Positions 19,671 through 28,397 of a stretch of DNA of 40,229 nucleotides are shown here, in pieces. This DNA is from Ochromonas danica. Taxonomy: Eukaryota > Sar > Chrysophyceae > Chromulinales > Chromulinaceae. The notes under the pieces were generated by a model, which was not told the DNA's origin, ran no database searches, and saw only the letters and a list, made by a program, of their open reading frames with translations. Made by a program: the position numbers and the translations under genes. Positions within the stretch are counted from its first letter, which is position 1; the number at the start of each line of letters is the position of its first letter. Where the stretch lies: contig VKHL01000211.1 of the NCBI GenBank assembly GCA_015146655.1, positions 1-40,229 on the forward strand, in the 5' to 3' direction.

Positions 19671-20594
19671 ATGAAAGTCATCTCCCCCAATAAGAAATTG
19701 GACGACATGGCAATTGTGTCTGCAAACGTCATTCAACGACGAGAAGAGGAGAATAATGACTCACTGCTACTATCCCACCCTAACCCTAACCCGAGCAATC
19801 CCACCCCACCATCTCAACCCATGCCTTCTACTGGTCGACGACCATCCGCATCTCACACAACTAACAAACACCGCTATCTGACCTTTGAATCCGACCGACC
19901 AGAGGATGTCAAAGTATCACCCACTATAATAGCGATGAATACATTGCATTCCGTCATCACATTGCGTCCTCTGCAAGGCAAATGCACTGTTGACCAAGGG
20001 AAGCCTTCCCCTCCTAGGCCTCTTGCTAGTAGTTCTCGGAAGATGAGAGGGCGGTCATCCCTTCTAATGTGTGGTGGTGAAGGGTCTTGTTTGGTGCTGT
20101 CCACTGACCCTTCCGCCGAACAAGAACAACTTCTACTGCTCTCCTCACCATCCACTCCTTCTCTCCTTCCACTCTCCCCACCATCTAGATCTGAACAAGA
20201 ATTAATGAAAGGGTACTTTAACTTAGGTACCTCTCTCTTCTCGTCATCATCATCGTGTGTTGAAGAGGAACCCAAAGTCCAGCCAGCCTTCACCTTATTG
20301 AAAGAAGTCTCTATAGAGGAGACATTACCTGGTATTCAAGCTTATCGTGAGGCCATAGCTTCAAGACCTTCATCGTCTTTTGATGGGTTTCCGCATATTT
20401 TACCTGTCATTGATGTACTGCATAGAAGTGCTTCTCCTCCAGGCACACGAAACTCTGTGATCTTCGATGACTCACCTCTGCCTTCTCCAAAACATGCAGA
20501 GGATAAAGAAGAAAAGGGTAAAAAGCTCTTGGTTGAGTTACATCTCCCAAAAAAGCCTCTTCTCCAATCTCCATTGGAGAAGCAAGACGTGTAG
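19671..20594 (+). CDS. Hypothetical Ser/Pro-rich disordered protein
   Basis: 307 residues from the first in-frame ATG (ISMKVISPNKKLDD context), no intron. Almost all of it is low complexity: HPNPNPSNPTPPSQPMP near the start, SSPSTPSLLPLSPPSRSEQE in the middle, a poly-Ser stretch, and SSVIFDDSPLPSP-like SP sites at the end, typical of phospho-regulated disordered proteins. Two less disordered pieces are KHRYLTFESDRPEDVKVSPT (about 65-85) and TLLKEVSIEETLPGIQAYRE (about 210-230). No membrane segment, signal or known domain is seen. It may be a cytoskeletal or signalling adaptor, but that is a guess; continuity of the frame over 900 bp is the main support. Confidence 0.6.
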   Translation: MKVISPNKKLDDMAIVSANVIQRREEENNDSLLLSHPNPNPSNPTPPSQPMPSTGRRPSASHTTNKHRYLTFESDRPEDVKVSPTIIAMNTLHSVITLRPLQGKCTVDQGKPSPPRPLASSSRKMRGRSSLLMCGGEGSCLVLSTDPSAEQEQLLLLSSPSTPSLLPLSPPSRSEQELMKGYFNLGTSLFSSSSSCVEEEPKVQPAFTLLKEVSIEETLPGIQAYREAIASRPSSSFDGFPHILPVIDVLHRSASPPGTRNSVIFDDSPLPSPKHAEDKEEKGKKLLVELHLPKKPLLQSPLEKQDV

Positions 20595-21149
20595 AATAAT
20601 AATGTATCAATGTCAATATATGTCAATGTCAAGCTTGTTGTTGATGTGTTAGCTTCATTTCCCTCACAGATCTTAACATTTCTATTTAGACTTCTTTGTT
20701 GTCTGACAATTCTTCTTCTTCTTTTGTTTATTTATATTTGTAATTGTGATTGTGTTGTCTGCTTCCTCAAACAATCGATGATTTCTTCTTCACATGTGAC
20801 GACCCTCTGGATGTTATTTTGTTATTTTGTATTATTCTCAACAGTGAAGTTGATTGACTGCATGCATTGCCTTTGTCTTCACTTGGTTTGTATTTGCTAT
20901 GAACGACACGTTTTGCCTCTTTTCCTTGTAACTACAAGATCATCATGTTCAATTTATTCTTTCTTTGTTTTCTTAAAATTCAATTCCAGGAATTGTTTAT
21001 TTTAAAGTCAAAAGGTAATCAATGATCGTAAAATATTGTTTTTCGAAGATTGGTGAAGAAGCACCAAATTGGTCAGTCAGGATCAGTCAGGATAATGTAA
21101 TGATTGGCAGGCTAGTTTGTTCGTTTGTTTTGATTCATGCTGTCTCATC
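20595..21149. other. T-rich convergent intergenic region
   Basis: 555 bp between two converging stop codons. Strongly T-rich on the plus strand, which gives spurious Leu/Phe/Cys-rich ORFs. A short CAGTCAGGAT direct repeat lies at about 21074-21094. It should hold the two 3' UTRs. No gene called. Confidence 0.5.
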
Positions 21150-23118
21150 TCAAAGCGCCTCGTGCACGACTGTAGCCGATCCAGTGCTGCTGTTGCGCTC
21201 CTTGAGCTCTGTCATGGTGGTCCCGATCGTTCCATCAGAGTCACGATTTAGAGCGAAAGGTGGACGATTCTCATCCATGACAACAGTCAATGGAGGGGGT
21301 AGAGGCAGGGAGGAGTAAGGTGCCTTATCAGCAGTTCCCAGAATGTTCGCCTTCTTCACACTGTGAGGAGTGGAGAAAGGTGTGCTTGCACCAGATGATG
21401 AATTCAATGTAGCCAAAGGCTTCTTGGTTCTATAATCCACATAACAAGGATTAGTCCACGAAGAAATTGAAGAATTGTATGATGAGCCTACGTTGGCATA
21501 GCAGCAACAGATCCTCTCATAGTGCCATTGGCTGTAGATGGCACGTCTTTACCATCTTTCCTCTTCCGTGCATTACGTAAAGCATCCCTCGTCTAACCCA
21601 AACATATCGTAAAAATGAGTTTAGAGGATGAAAAAAGGAATGGCATTTCTGGTTTACCTCAATAAAGTGTTCATCTTGTCTGGGGATACGATCAAGATAA
21701 CGTTCTCCTCCATAGAGGAAAGGACCATTGCTTTCCTCCCAAACTTGTACTGCTGCTACAATTTCTTTCGTTAGTTTATCAAGATTCTTCACACGATTGG
21801 TCATAGCTTCTTCACGTTTACGTTCTTCACGAGCATTAGGACCTCTTGCAGTAAGTCGTTCAGGATTGAGTTGAAGATGTTCTAATTCAATTCTCTCATT
21901 AACTACCACTTCACGCTTAGAGATCTTGTTGAGAATAGGTTTCAATTCTTCTACACGTTGACGAAGTTGAGTGAAATAGGATTCATGAAGATCAACTGCA
22001 GAGTCATCAAGTGAGTCAACCTCTTGGAAGTACAGAGGGAATTCTCGATGACGTTGTTCATCTGACTCAATGCCAGCTTCCTCCCATAAGGTCAGAATAT
22101 CACTTCGAATACATAATATCACACGTCCAAGTGATTTACGACGTATTTCTTGTAAACGTTTGACTTCATCATCACCTTTCGATAAAGTATCCATAGAAAG
22201 ATTATGTTTGAAAGATGATTGGAAAGCTTCACGTTCAATAGAAGGAATACGAAGTAGAGACCATAACTTAGCAATCTCATCACCTGTCTGTGCAAGATGT
22301 TGTCTTCTACGCTCTTTCTCTTCAATAAAGAGTTGTAAACGATGTGTTAACAATGCTTGATCTTTCTTATGAGCAGTAATTAATGTTGACAAATCACCAC
22401 TTTGTGCAAATCTGACAATTTGTTTATCTAAGTTAGCATATTTTTCAGAATCATTCATTGTCGTATATCCTTCTTCAATATACATCATATCTTGCATATG
22501 TTGTAAACATTCTTGTGCAACATTTCTCATTTCTTGTATACGTTGAGAACGTAATTCTTGGAAATCTCTTGTACAATCTTTCATTAAATTTAATCTTATA
22601 TCACTAAGATAAGGAGTACCAGGAGGTCCTTGGAAGAGATTTTCATTTGGCATAGATTCTCCTAATTCTTCAACTAAATCACGAATATTTGCCATTTCAT
22701 CATCAATAAGACCTTGACGTTGTGCATAGACTTCACCAACAGAATTTAACATTCGTTCTAATTCAGCAAGTTTATCCGTATAATTCATTTTAGCAATATG
22801 ATCAATTTGAGTCTTACGGCCTAATTGCTCATTCATTTTAGTTAATTCAGACACATTAGCAGCAACTTCTTGTTTTGCATGTTCTAGAATTTGTTGTTCT
22901 GCTGCAAGTTCATTAGCACAAGTGATCTTCATTTTGCTTAAGAGATCACCTAGCAGACGTTGACATTCCACTTCTTCATATCCTGCTTCAGTCCAGATAC
23001 GAAGTAAGGAGTCTACTGTTTCTTCAGCAAGTTGAGAAACACGACTACGAAATGCTTCAGGTAGAATACGAAGACCACTTTCACCAGTAGAGACACGCAT
23101 GGACATGCGATTAGCCAT
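21150..23118 (-). CDS. PRC1/Ase1/MAP65 microtubule-bundling protein
   Basis: Three exons: 23118-21658, 21592-21492 and 21429-21150, introns 65 and 62 nt, frame kept; 613 residues. The start is the ATG of MANRMSMRVS; the frame is open further upstream without an ATG. The N-terminus (LLRIWTEAGYEEVECQRLLG) and long coiled-coil rod match the dimerisation and rod parts of the family. The spectrin-like microtubule-binding core shows IAKLWSLLRIPSIEREAF and LGRVILCIRSDILTLWEEAG, hallmark MAP65/PRC1 motifs, then NERIELEHLQLNPERLTARG. The C-terminus is disordered, basic then Ser/Thr/Pro-rich, the usual site of mitotic kinase control. The protein crosslinks antiparallel microtubules in the spindle midzone. 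Confident family call. Confidence 0.9.
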
Positions 23119-23448
23119 AATTGATGAGAATAGTAAACAGAGTAGAGTGTGTGTGAGGGTTATCGGCAAGTGTTCCGAGTAAGGAAGATCAAGTAAAAGG
23201 TTGAAGGAAGAAAGTAAAGTGCGAGTAGTAGTAGTAGTGGTAGAGTAGAGTAAGTCTGATTGGCTTTCTTTCTTTGTTATTGTTGTTGTTGTTATCAACG
23301 ACAGCAGCACGAGCAATCACTTTCCCTCACCATCAACCAACGGCTAGCACCCAGATCGCCAGATCTCCCAAATTTGAGCAGCAGACATTTCCAGTCGATC
23401 AAAGCTGATTTCCATTGATATAGTATAGACTAGGTAGTATATTTAAGA

Positions 23449-23843
23449 ATGAGTCTGCTGGATATTCATGATTTGGATTGTGCAGCGGATGACAATGTAG
23501 CTGATGTTTCTATAGCTATTTTTCTCCTCGCTTAAAAGGGGACCGTGAAGGACTTCTCCCCAACCCAGATTCTCTGAAGACATTCAAAGGGGTTGATCTT
23601 CAAAGTGACATTAATTCAGATATGAAAGATAAATGGAAATCTCCGTTGTCTCGGCATTCACTAATTTGTGAAATGTTGAGAAAGGTTCAAGTCGATAGCC
23701 AAGATATTATGTTCTTAGATAAGGACCTAGATCCTAGTGGAAAAAGCCCACCACAGGGGAAACTCTACGGCTATTATCGAAGAAGAATATCGAAAACCTT
23801 CTCTTTATCCAATCAGGCGGTATTCACCGCTGATGATGACTGA
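23449..23843 (+). pseudogene. Degraded or frameshifted ORF of unknown family
   Basis: An ATG at 23449 opens MSLLDIHDLDCAADDN and stops at 23533. A second frame is open from about 23509 to the stop at 23841 and reads FSPRLKGDREGLLPNPDSLK, then LQSDINSDMKDKWKSPLSRH and SQDIMFLDKDLDPSG. Together they look like one small acidic protein broken by a frameshift, but no single start covers both and no clear intron joins them. The last 88 bp lie in the left arm of the hairpin at 23756-24044. I recognise no domain. Confidence 0.35.
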
Positions 23844-24044
23844 ACGATGCGTTGAAGCGAGTGCCTGCAAGTATGTCCGCAAACTGTAGCACGTTCAACC
23901 TCATAAACAATGCAACAGTTTGCGGACATACTTGCAGGCACTCGCTTCAATGCATCGTTCAGTCATCATCAGCGGTGAATACCGCCTGATTGGATAAAGA
24001 GAAGGTCTTCGATATTCTTCTTCGATAGCCGTAGAGTTCCCCCT
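23756..24044. repeat. Large snap-back inverted repeat, arms about 130 bp
   Basis: The left arm (23756-23887) and right arm (23915-24044) are inverted copies separated by 27 nt. By eye they differ by a 3-nt indel, two single-base changes and the outer end, so the duplication is fairly recent. A hairpin of about 130 bp could form in RNA from either strand. No target duplication or known terminal sequence is seen. Confidence 0.85.
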
Positions 24045-24562
24045 TTTGGATCTTCTTGTCAGTATGCTCATGACGAGACCTGCTGGCATTGGTAGCGAAT
24101 GAACGTTCTGGGATCGACCGCAACTGGCCTGATTAGTTTGATGCTTATTTGCGCATCTGCTGGGGTTAGGAGCAATTAAAGTACAATTGAAATCAGTGGA
24201 ATTAGTAACATAGACTGCTTGTAATAGAGCTTGAGTCTGGTAGTCTATTATCTTGATTGGCTAAGTATATACTACTGTAGTAGACTATATACACATCATA
24301 AGTACAGGTAAATTGCTTTAAATGAAATATTTGCACTTATTCATTTTACATTTTTTTGATTTCATCACTAGGCATATATCAAATAGACTAGCTCAAAAGC
24401 AACAAGATTTAATCTATACAGACTTCTTAAAGTGCAATACTTAAGGATAGGGTAGTAGTAGAGGCAGTAGTAGTGGGTATTTGTACTGTAAGCAGAGTGG
24501 CCTGTGCGAGCATTTGACTAGTACAGCCACGCCCTCCAACAGTATTCTCCCATACCCATAAC

Positions 24563-25258
24563 TTAACGCTTCATATCATAGATGCGATAACCAACCACAT
24601 CAGCTGAGTAGGAATAAGTCGAACGATCATAACCAGGATCATTAACAAGGAAAGTGTCTTGATCAGCCGCATAGCCTACAAGGAGAACAAAGTGATGACC
24701 TGCATTGACATTAGCAATCACAATACGACCTTTGTCTAGATAAGAGGCAATGGTGGTATAAGGGAGGTCATTGGTTTTATGGAAGCCATCATCCGGCCAG
24801 ACGATACGGTCAGGATTAATGAGAGGCACTTGGCCTTCAATGAGGTCATTACTTCCATCATAGCCATCATTCTCCTTTAGCCATTGGTTAAAAGTTTGAG
24901 GAGTAGAGGAGATATTTTGGATGAGGATATTGGTACCGGCTAGTCCCATGGCTGTGGAGGACATGAGACAACCCACTTGACAGATTGTCTTCGTGTCCAT
25001 GATATCATTCGCCCAGGTGGGATCACACTAAATAACACACAAAAACATACAATAAGATCAGAGGGAATAGAGTAGGAAATATACATGATGATAAAGGTAT
25101 TGTGATGTCACCTGACTGAATAAAGGGAAATCAAAGGGAATGACAGCTCCATCAATCTTTTCTTTTGATCGTAAATTACTTTTTGCTTGAGAGAAGTTCA
25201 ATAAGCAAGACAATAATAAGACCAACACAAATACTACAGACTGTCTAGTAGCGAGCAT
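24563..25258 (-). CDS. Secreted C39-like (papain-fold) peptidase domain protein
   Basis: Two exons (25258-25112, 49 codons; 25027-24563) joined in phase 0 across an 84-nt GTGACA...TTAG intron; 203 residues. Residues 5-25 are a signal peptide (VVFVLVLLLSCLLNFSQA). The mature part is one peptidase C39-like domain: FPLFSQCDPTWANDIM, TICQVGCLMSSTAMGLAG with the likely catalytic Cys69, then ANVNAGHHFVLLVGY with the catalytic His (160 or 161) and VNDPGYDRSTYSYS with Asp179. All three parts of the triad are present, so it should be active, probably outside the cell or in a lysosome or vacuole. Family C39_2 proteins of this form occur in protists and bacteria; the natural substrate is unknown. Confidence 0.8.
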
Positions 25259-25261
25259 CTT

Positions 25262-25299
25262 GACCAAACCAAAGCAAACCAAACCAAACCAAACCAAAG
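25262..25299. repeat. (ACCAA)n pentanucleotide repeat
   Basis: About seven units of ACCAA/GCAAACCAA directly upstream of the C39 peptidase start codon, likely in its 5' UTR. Confidence 0.9.
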
Positions 25300-25421
25300 A
25301 TCTGCTGGTCTCGTGTTTGTTGTTGGGTGATGGTTTTCATCTCCCACGCATCAACACAATAGTTACTCTTCAGTTAGATAGCAGCGAGAAGGAGCAGGAG
25401 CAGAAGAAGAAGAAGGAGGAG

Positions 25422-25461
<40 letters not shown>
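25422..25461. repeat. (GTA)n trinucleotide microsatellite
   Basis: About thirteen uninterrupted GTA units, preceded by a purine-rich GGA/AGA tract. Confidence 0.95.
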
Positions 25462-25462
<1 letters not shown>

Positions 25463-25858
25463 TGCTGTTGTAAGTGACTGACTTACCAGAGAAGTGATTG
25501 ATCATCTGCCAAGATAAGATAGTATGAAATCGTTCATTAACAGCTACTAGATCAATCCAGCCGACTATAGGCTATCTGCTGTTGTTCTTCCTGTAGTTAT
25601 TGAATGTTTGCTAAATTCAGTGTGATTTACATGCTCTAAATAATTTGAACCCTAGATAACAATAACAGATGATTGTGCTGTGTTCTATTAATCTTTCAGC
25701 ATAGATTTAAGGATTGTAGTATAAAATGACTGTGTACCGGGAGAAAAATCAATGAGAAAGGATGTATACAACACAAACAAACCAACACTACTTGATATTC
25801 ATACACAACATATACTATGCACAATATATATAAACGCACACAACGTGTTTACTCAGAC

Positions 25859-27973
25859 TCATTCATTCATATCATCGCTAACAACTCCTCCAACAAACAT
25901 GAATTTTCGACCTGGAAGAGGTGGTAGTGCTTCATCTTCTCCGCCATCAGATTGGTCAACATTCTCTTCTTCCTCTTGTAAATGTGCAACATCGAAAACA
26001 TTACGATCAGTAGGAGCTTTGTAAGGTAATCCAAGCACCTCAAAGATTTCTTCCTCACTTGCACAGTTGAAGTGCTGCCCTATCGTGTATGGATAAGGAA
26101 AGCGACGTATCTTTTCACGGTATAACAAATGACGATCAGTTAGTTGAAAACCTCGTCGTTTGGCAAATAACCTCATTGATCGATTGAAATGATCACTTCC
26201 AGTAAAGTACAGAATAGCGAAAGGTAACATACTGCGAGGATAGATCTTAATATCAATACGACGATGAGCACTGCCAGAGTTTAGTTGACATACACCCATA
26301 TAAGAAGAACGAACAGGTCCTTCCACATCTTGAGAACTATCTCCACTTTCCTCCACGAAGTCAGAACCTCGCTTACGCTTATAATCTCGATGGATAGGAT
26401 CTTCAGGTAGTGCTAAATGGTCAGTGAGAAATCCACGTGCAGATAAAGCATCCAATACAGTCTGTAAGCTATAAGATGGGAGACGATCACATTGACCAAT
26501 TGAAGGGACAATCAGAATATCCGCATCTCCTGATTGTGGTTTGCCTCTACGATAAGAACCACATATAATAACTTCTACACTACCTAACATTTGCTGACAT
26601 TGCTCACGAACAACTTGACCAATTGCTTCAACTTCTACTCTTGGTATCTTTTGCTGGAATTCCTCATAGTATTGTAAACCTATTCGTTGTTGAGCAGTTA
26701 AGAGATGAAGACCATGTTCTCGTAAATCACTCACACTTCGAAACCCTTGTCGCATTAGCTGAGAAGCAGTCTTCTCACCCACTCCCCAGATCTCAGTGAG
26801 TTCGTACAGAGCACGTAACTTGGGGTCACTTTTGAAAAATGCCAACTTCTGTAACTTCCCACTGACCAGAATTTCTTGAATCTTTGCCTTCATTGATGCG
26901 CCAATTCCTCGAACTCCATTCAACTGTGTAATATCTGTGATACGTGGCATTTGCTTGATAAGAGCGACACATTTCTTATACCCTTGAGATCTCCATTCAT
27001 CATGTATGAGTTCATAGATATGTTGAAGCTCTTCTAAGATATCAGTAATACGCTTGTTTGGGTTAGCTTGACTAGCTGCCTTGGCAGTTCCTGAGATTAT
27101 ACAAGCATATTGTGGTCGCACAGTGGTGGCAGCAGGTTTGGCAGTGTTGCTATGACAAACAGAAGAAGTACTACTAGGCAACAAAGATTCACAAGCATCA
27201 TCAACAGATAGGTCTACAGGTACAGAGAGGCGGCTTAGACGATGTGCTTGACTCTCACTAGGAGGATCATATCGCCTAGCTTTGATGAGATGAATGAGAT
27301 AAGATGGATAGACCATAACACAAGAAGAGGAAAGACCATGTCCACACATCCAATTGTCCAGAACCTCTTGATTGACTGTGGTATCAGCCACAAGATAGTC
27401 AAACTTCTCTACACCTTCATGGCTATGGTTAGACAGAATGACTTTGTGTGTACGACTGAGTGCTTTGGGCAAACTTTGCTGCCAGGCAGTGAAAATACGA
27501 TGTGAGATCTCTCCCCGTACAATCACTCCAAAGTGAAGCATATTCGACGAGACAGAGGAATTGGCAGGTGTGACATCCATGGGTAAGGACAAGGTACTGG
27601 TGATGGTGGGGAGTGCTTCAGAGAAAGGGGAGCAGGAAGTCAAGTCAATGACACTATCATCTTCTTGCTTGGTCATAGTACTATAAGCACGTATGAACAA
27701 GACTTCTGACTCTTTGTCTCCTTGACATTGACATTGACATTGACATTGACCCTGTTGTTCTAGATCTTTTGTTAATAGTGGCTGTTGCTGTTCCGAGTGT
27801 TGCTCCTTTAGGTCCGGTGGTTGTTGTTGTGATTGTTGTTGCTGTAGGTTTTGTTCTACTATTTCTATTTCTTCTTCGTCTTCTCTCTTTAGCTTTTCCC
27901 CAATAAGATTGACTAACTCTCTTTGAAGCTTTTCTCGAGCTGACTTTCTTTTCTCTCTTGCTTTATCAGTCAT
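25859..27973 (-). CDS. Family X DNA polymerase, lambda-like (BRCT plus Pol X core)
   Basis: 704 residues, single exon. Residues 1-110 are low complexity, Gln-rich, and include a QCQCQCQCQ run. A BRCT-like domain follows (about 140-235; LHFGVIVRGEISHRIF ... LDNWMCGHGLSSSCVMVYPS). The 8-kDa and fingers regions have two helix-hairpin-helix motifs (LNGVRGIGASMKAKIQEIL and TEIWGVGEKTASQLMRQGF). The palm has ICGSYRRGKPQSGDADILIV with the two catalytic Asp residues and RRIDIKIYP with the third. LYFTGSDHFNRSMR carries the YF sugar-selecting pair. Pol lambda fills gaps in base excision repair and non-homologous end joining in the nucleus. A Glu-rich acidic insert precedes the C-terminus. Lambda rather than beta because of the BRCT; mu/TdT is less likely. 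Confidence 0.92.
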   Translation of the reverse strand: MTDKAREKRKSAREKLQRELVNLIGEKLKREDEEEIEIVEQNLQQQQSQQQPPDLKEQHSEQQQPLLTKDLEQQGQCQCQCQCQGDKESEVLFIRAYSTMTKQEDDSVIDLTSCSPFSEALPTITSTLSLPMDVTPANSSVSSNMLHFGVIVRGEISHRIFTAWQQSLPKALSRTHKVILSNHSHEGVEKFDYLVADTTVNQEVLDNWMCGHGLSSSCVMVYPSYLIHLIKARRYDPPSESQAHRLSRLSVPVDLSVDDACESLLPSSTSSVCHSNTAKPAATTVRPQYACIISGTAKAASQANPNKRITDILEELQHIYELIHDEWRSQGYKKCVALIKQMPRITDITQLNGVRGIGASMKAKIQEILVSGKLQKLAFFKSDPKLRALYELTEIWGVGEKTASQLMRQGFRSVSDLREHGLHLLTAQQRIGLQYYEEFQQKIPRVEVEAIGQVVREQCQQMLGSVEVIICGSYRRGKPQSGDADILIVPSIGQCDRLPSYSLQTVLDALSARGFLTDHLALPEDPIHRDYKRKRGSDFVEESGDSSQDVEGPVRSSYMGVCQLNSGSAHRRIDIKIYPRSMLPFAILYFTGSDHFNRSMRLFAKRRGFQLTDRHLLYREKIRRFPYPYTIGQHFNCASEEEIFEVLGLPYKAPTDRNVFDVAHLQEEEENVDQSDGGEDEALPPLPGRKFMFVGGVVSDDMNE
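27722..27750. repeat. Hexanucleotide (GACATT)n repeat inside the polymerase ORF
   Basis: Nearly five copies of a 6-nt unit that keep the frame and encode the alternating Gln-Cys run near the N-terminus of the polymerase. Confidence 0.9.
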
Positions 27974-28397
27974 ATTTCACTTCTTTTCATCAACACCCGT
28001 CATACTGCATGCCACTCACCATTATGAATCCACCGCAACACAATAATAGTTTGCTTACCCCTCACACGCAATAGACTAGACCTAAATGAGGGGATTTAGA
28101 CAAGATAGCTGTCGATAGAGGGTAATCCGTGGCGGCGAAGAAGTATATTCTGTATATTGCTCTATCCTATCAATTACTCAAGTCTCGCGAAGAATGTTGA
28201 GCAGGTGGTATACACTATACATGTGCTCATTTCAAATGGCCTTCCTATTATGTCTACTGTACTGTATTAGTAATAGAATAGTGGTATTATTGTCATGTCA
28301 CTACAACTATGTGCTATTCAAGCTTGCTAACACACACAATAGCCACGTGGAACGATAGCAATAAGGATAGCGTCTCCGCACATTACCACACCATAGA
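27974..28397. other. 5' flank of the polymerase gene and 3' flank of the LRR gene
   Basis: 424 bp, AT-rich. Minus-strand ORF continuations here overlap the LRR gene in a wrong frame. Nothing else seen. Confidence 0.45.

Larger units (their letters stand above)
23119..24562. other. Long gene-poor interval with decayed coding-like sequence and a hairpin
   Basis: 1.44 kb without a confident gene. The first 330 bp are the 5' flank of the PRC1 gene. 23449-24260 holds coding-like pieces in two orientations around a 290-bp inverted repeat (listed separately). 24261-24562 is AT-rich with an Alu-free, feature-free appearance and should include the 3' UTR of the C39 peptidase gene. Confidence 0.5.
25259..25858. 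other. Intergenic with simple repeats
   Basis: 600 bp holding the 5' flank of the C39 peptidase gene and the 3' flank of the polymerase gene. It contains two simple repeats (listed separately) and no convincing ORF. Confidence 0.5.

Noticed and set aside
20610-21005. 131-codon plus-strand ORF rich in Leu, Phe and Cys
   Set aside because: Produced by T-rich 3' UTR sequence between converging genes; no signal, domain or codon bias.
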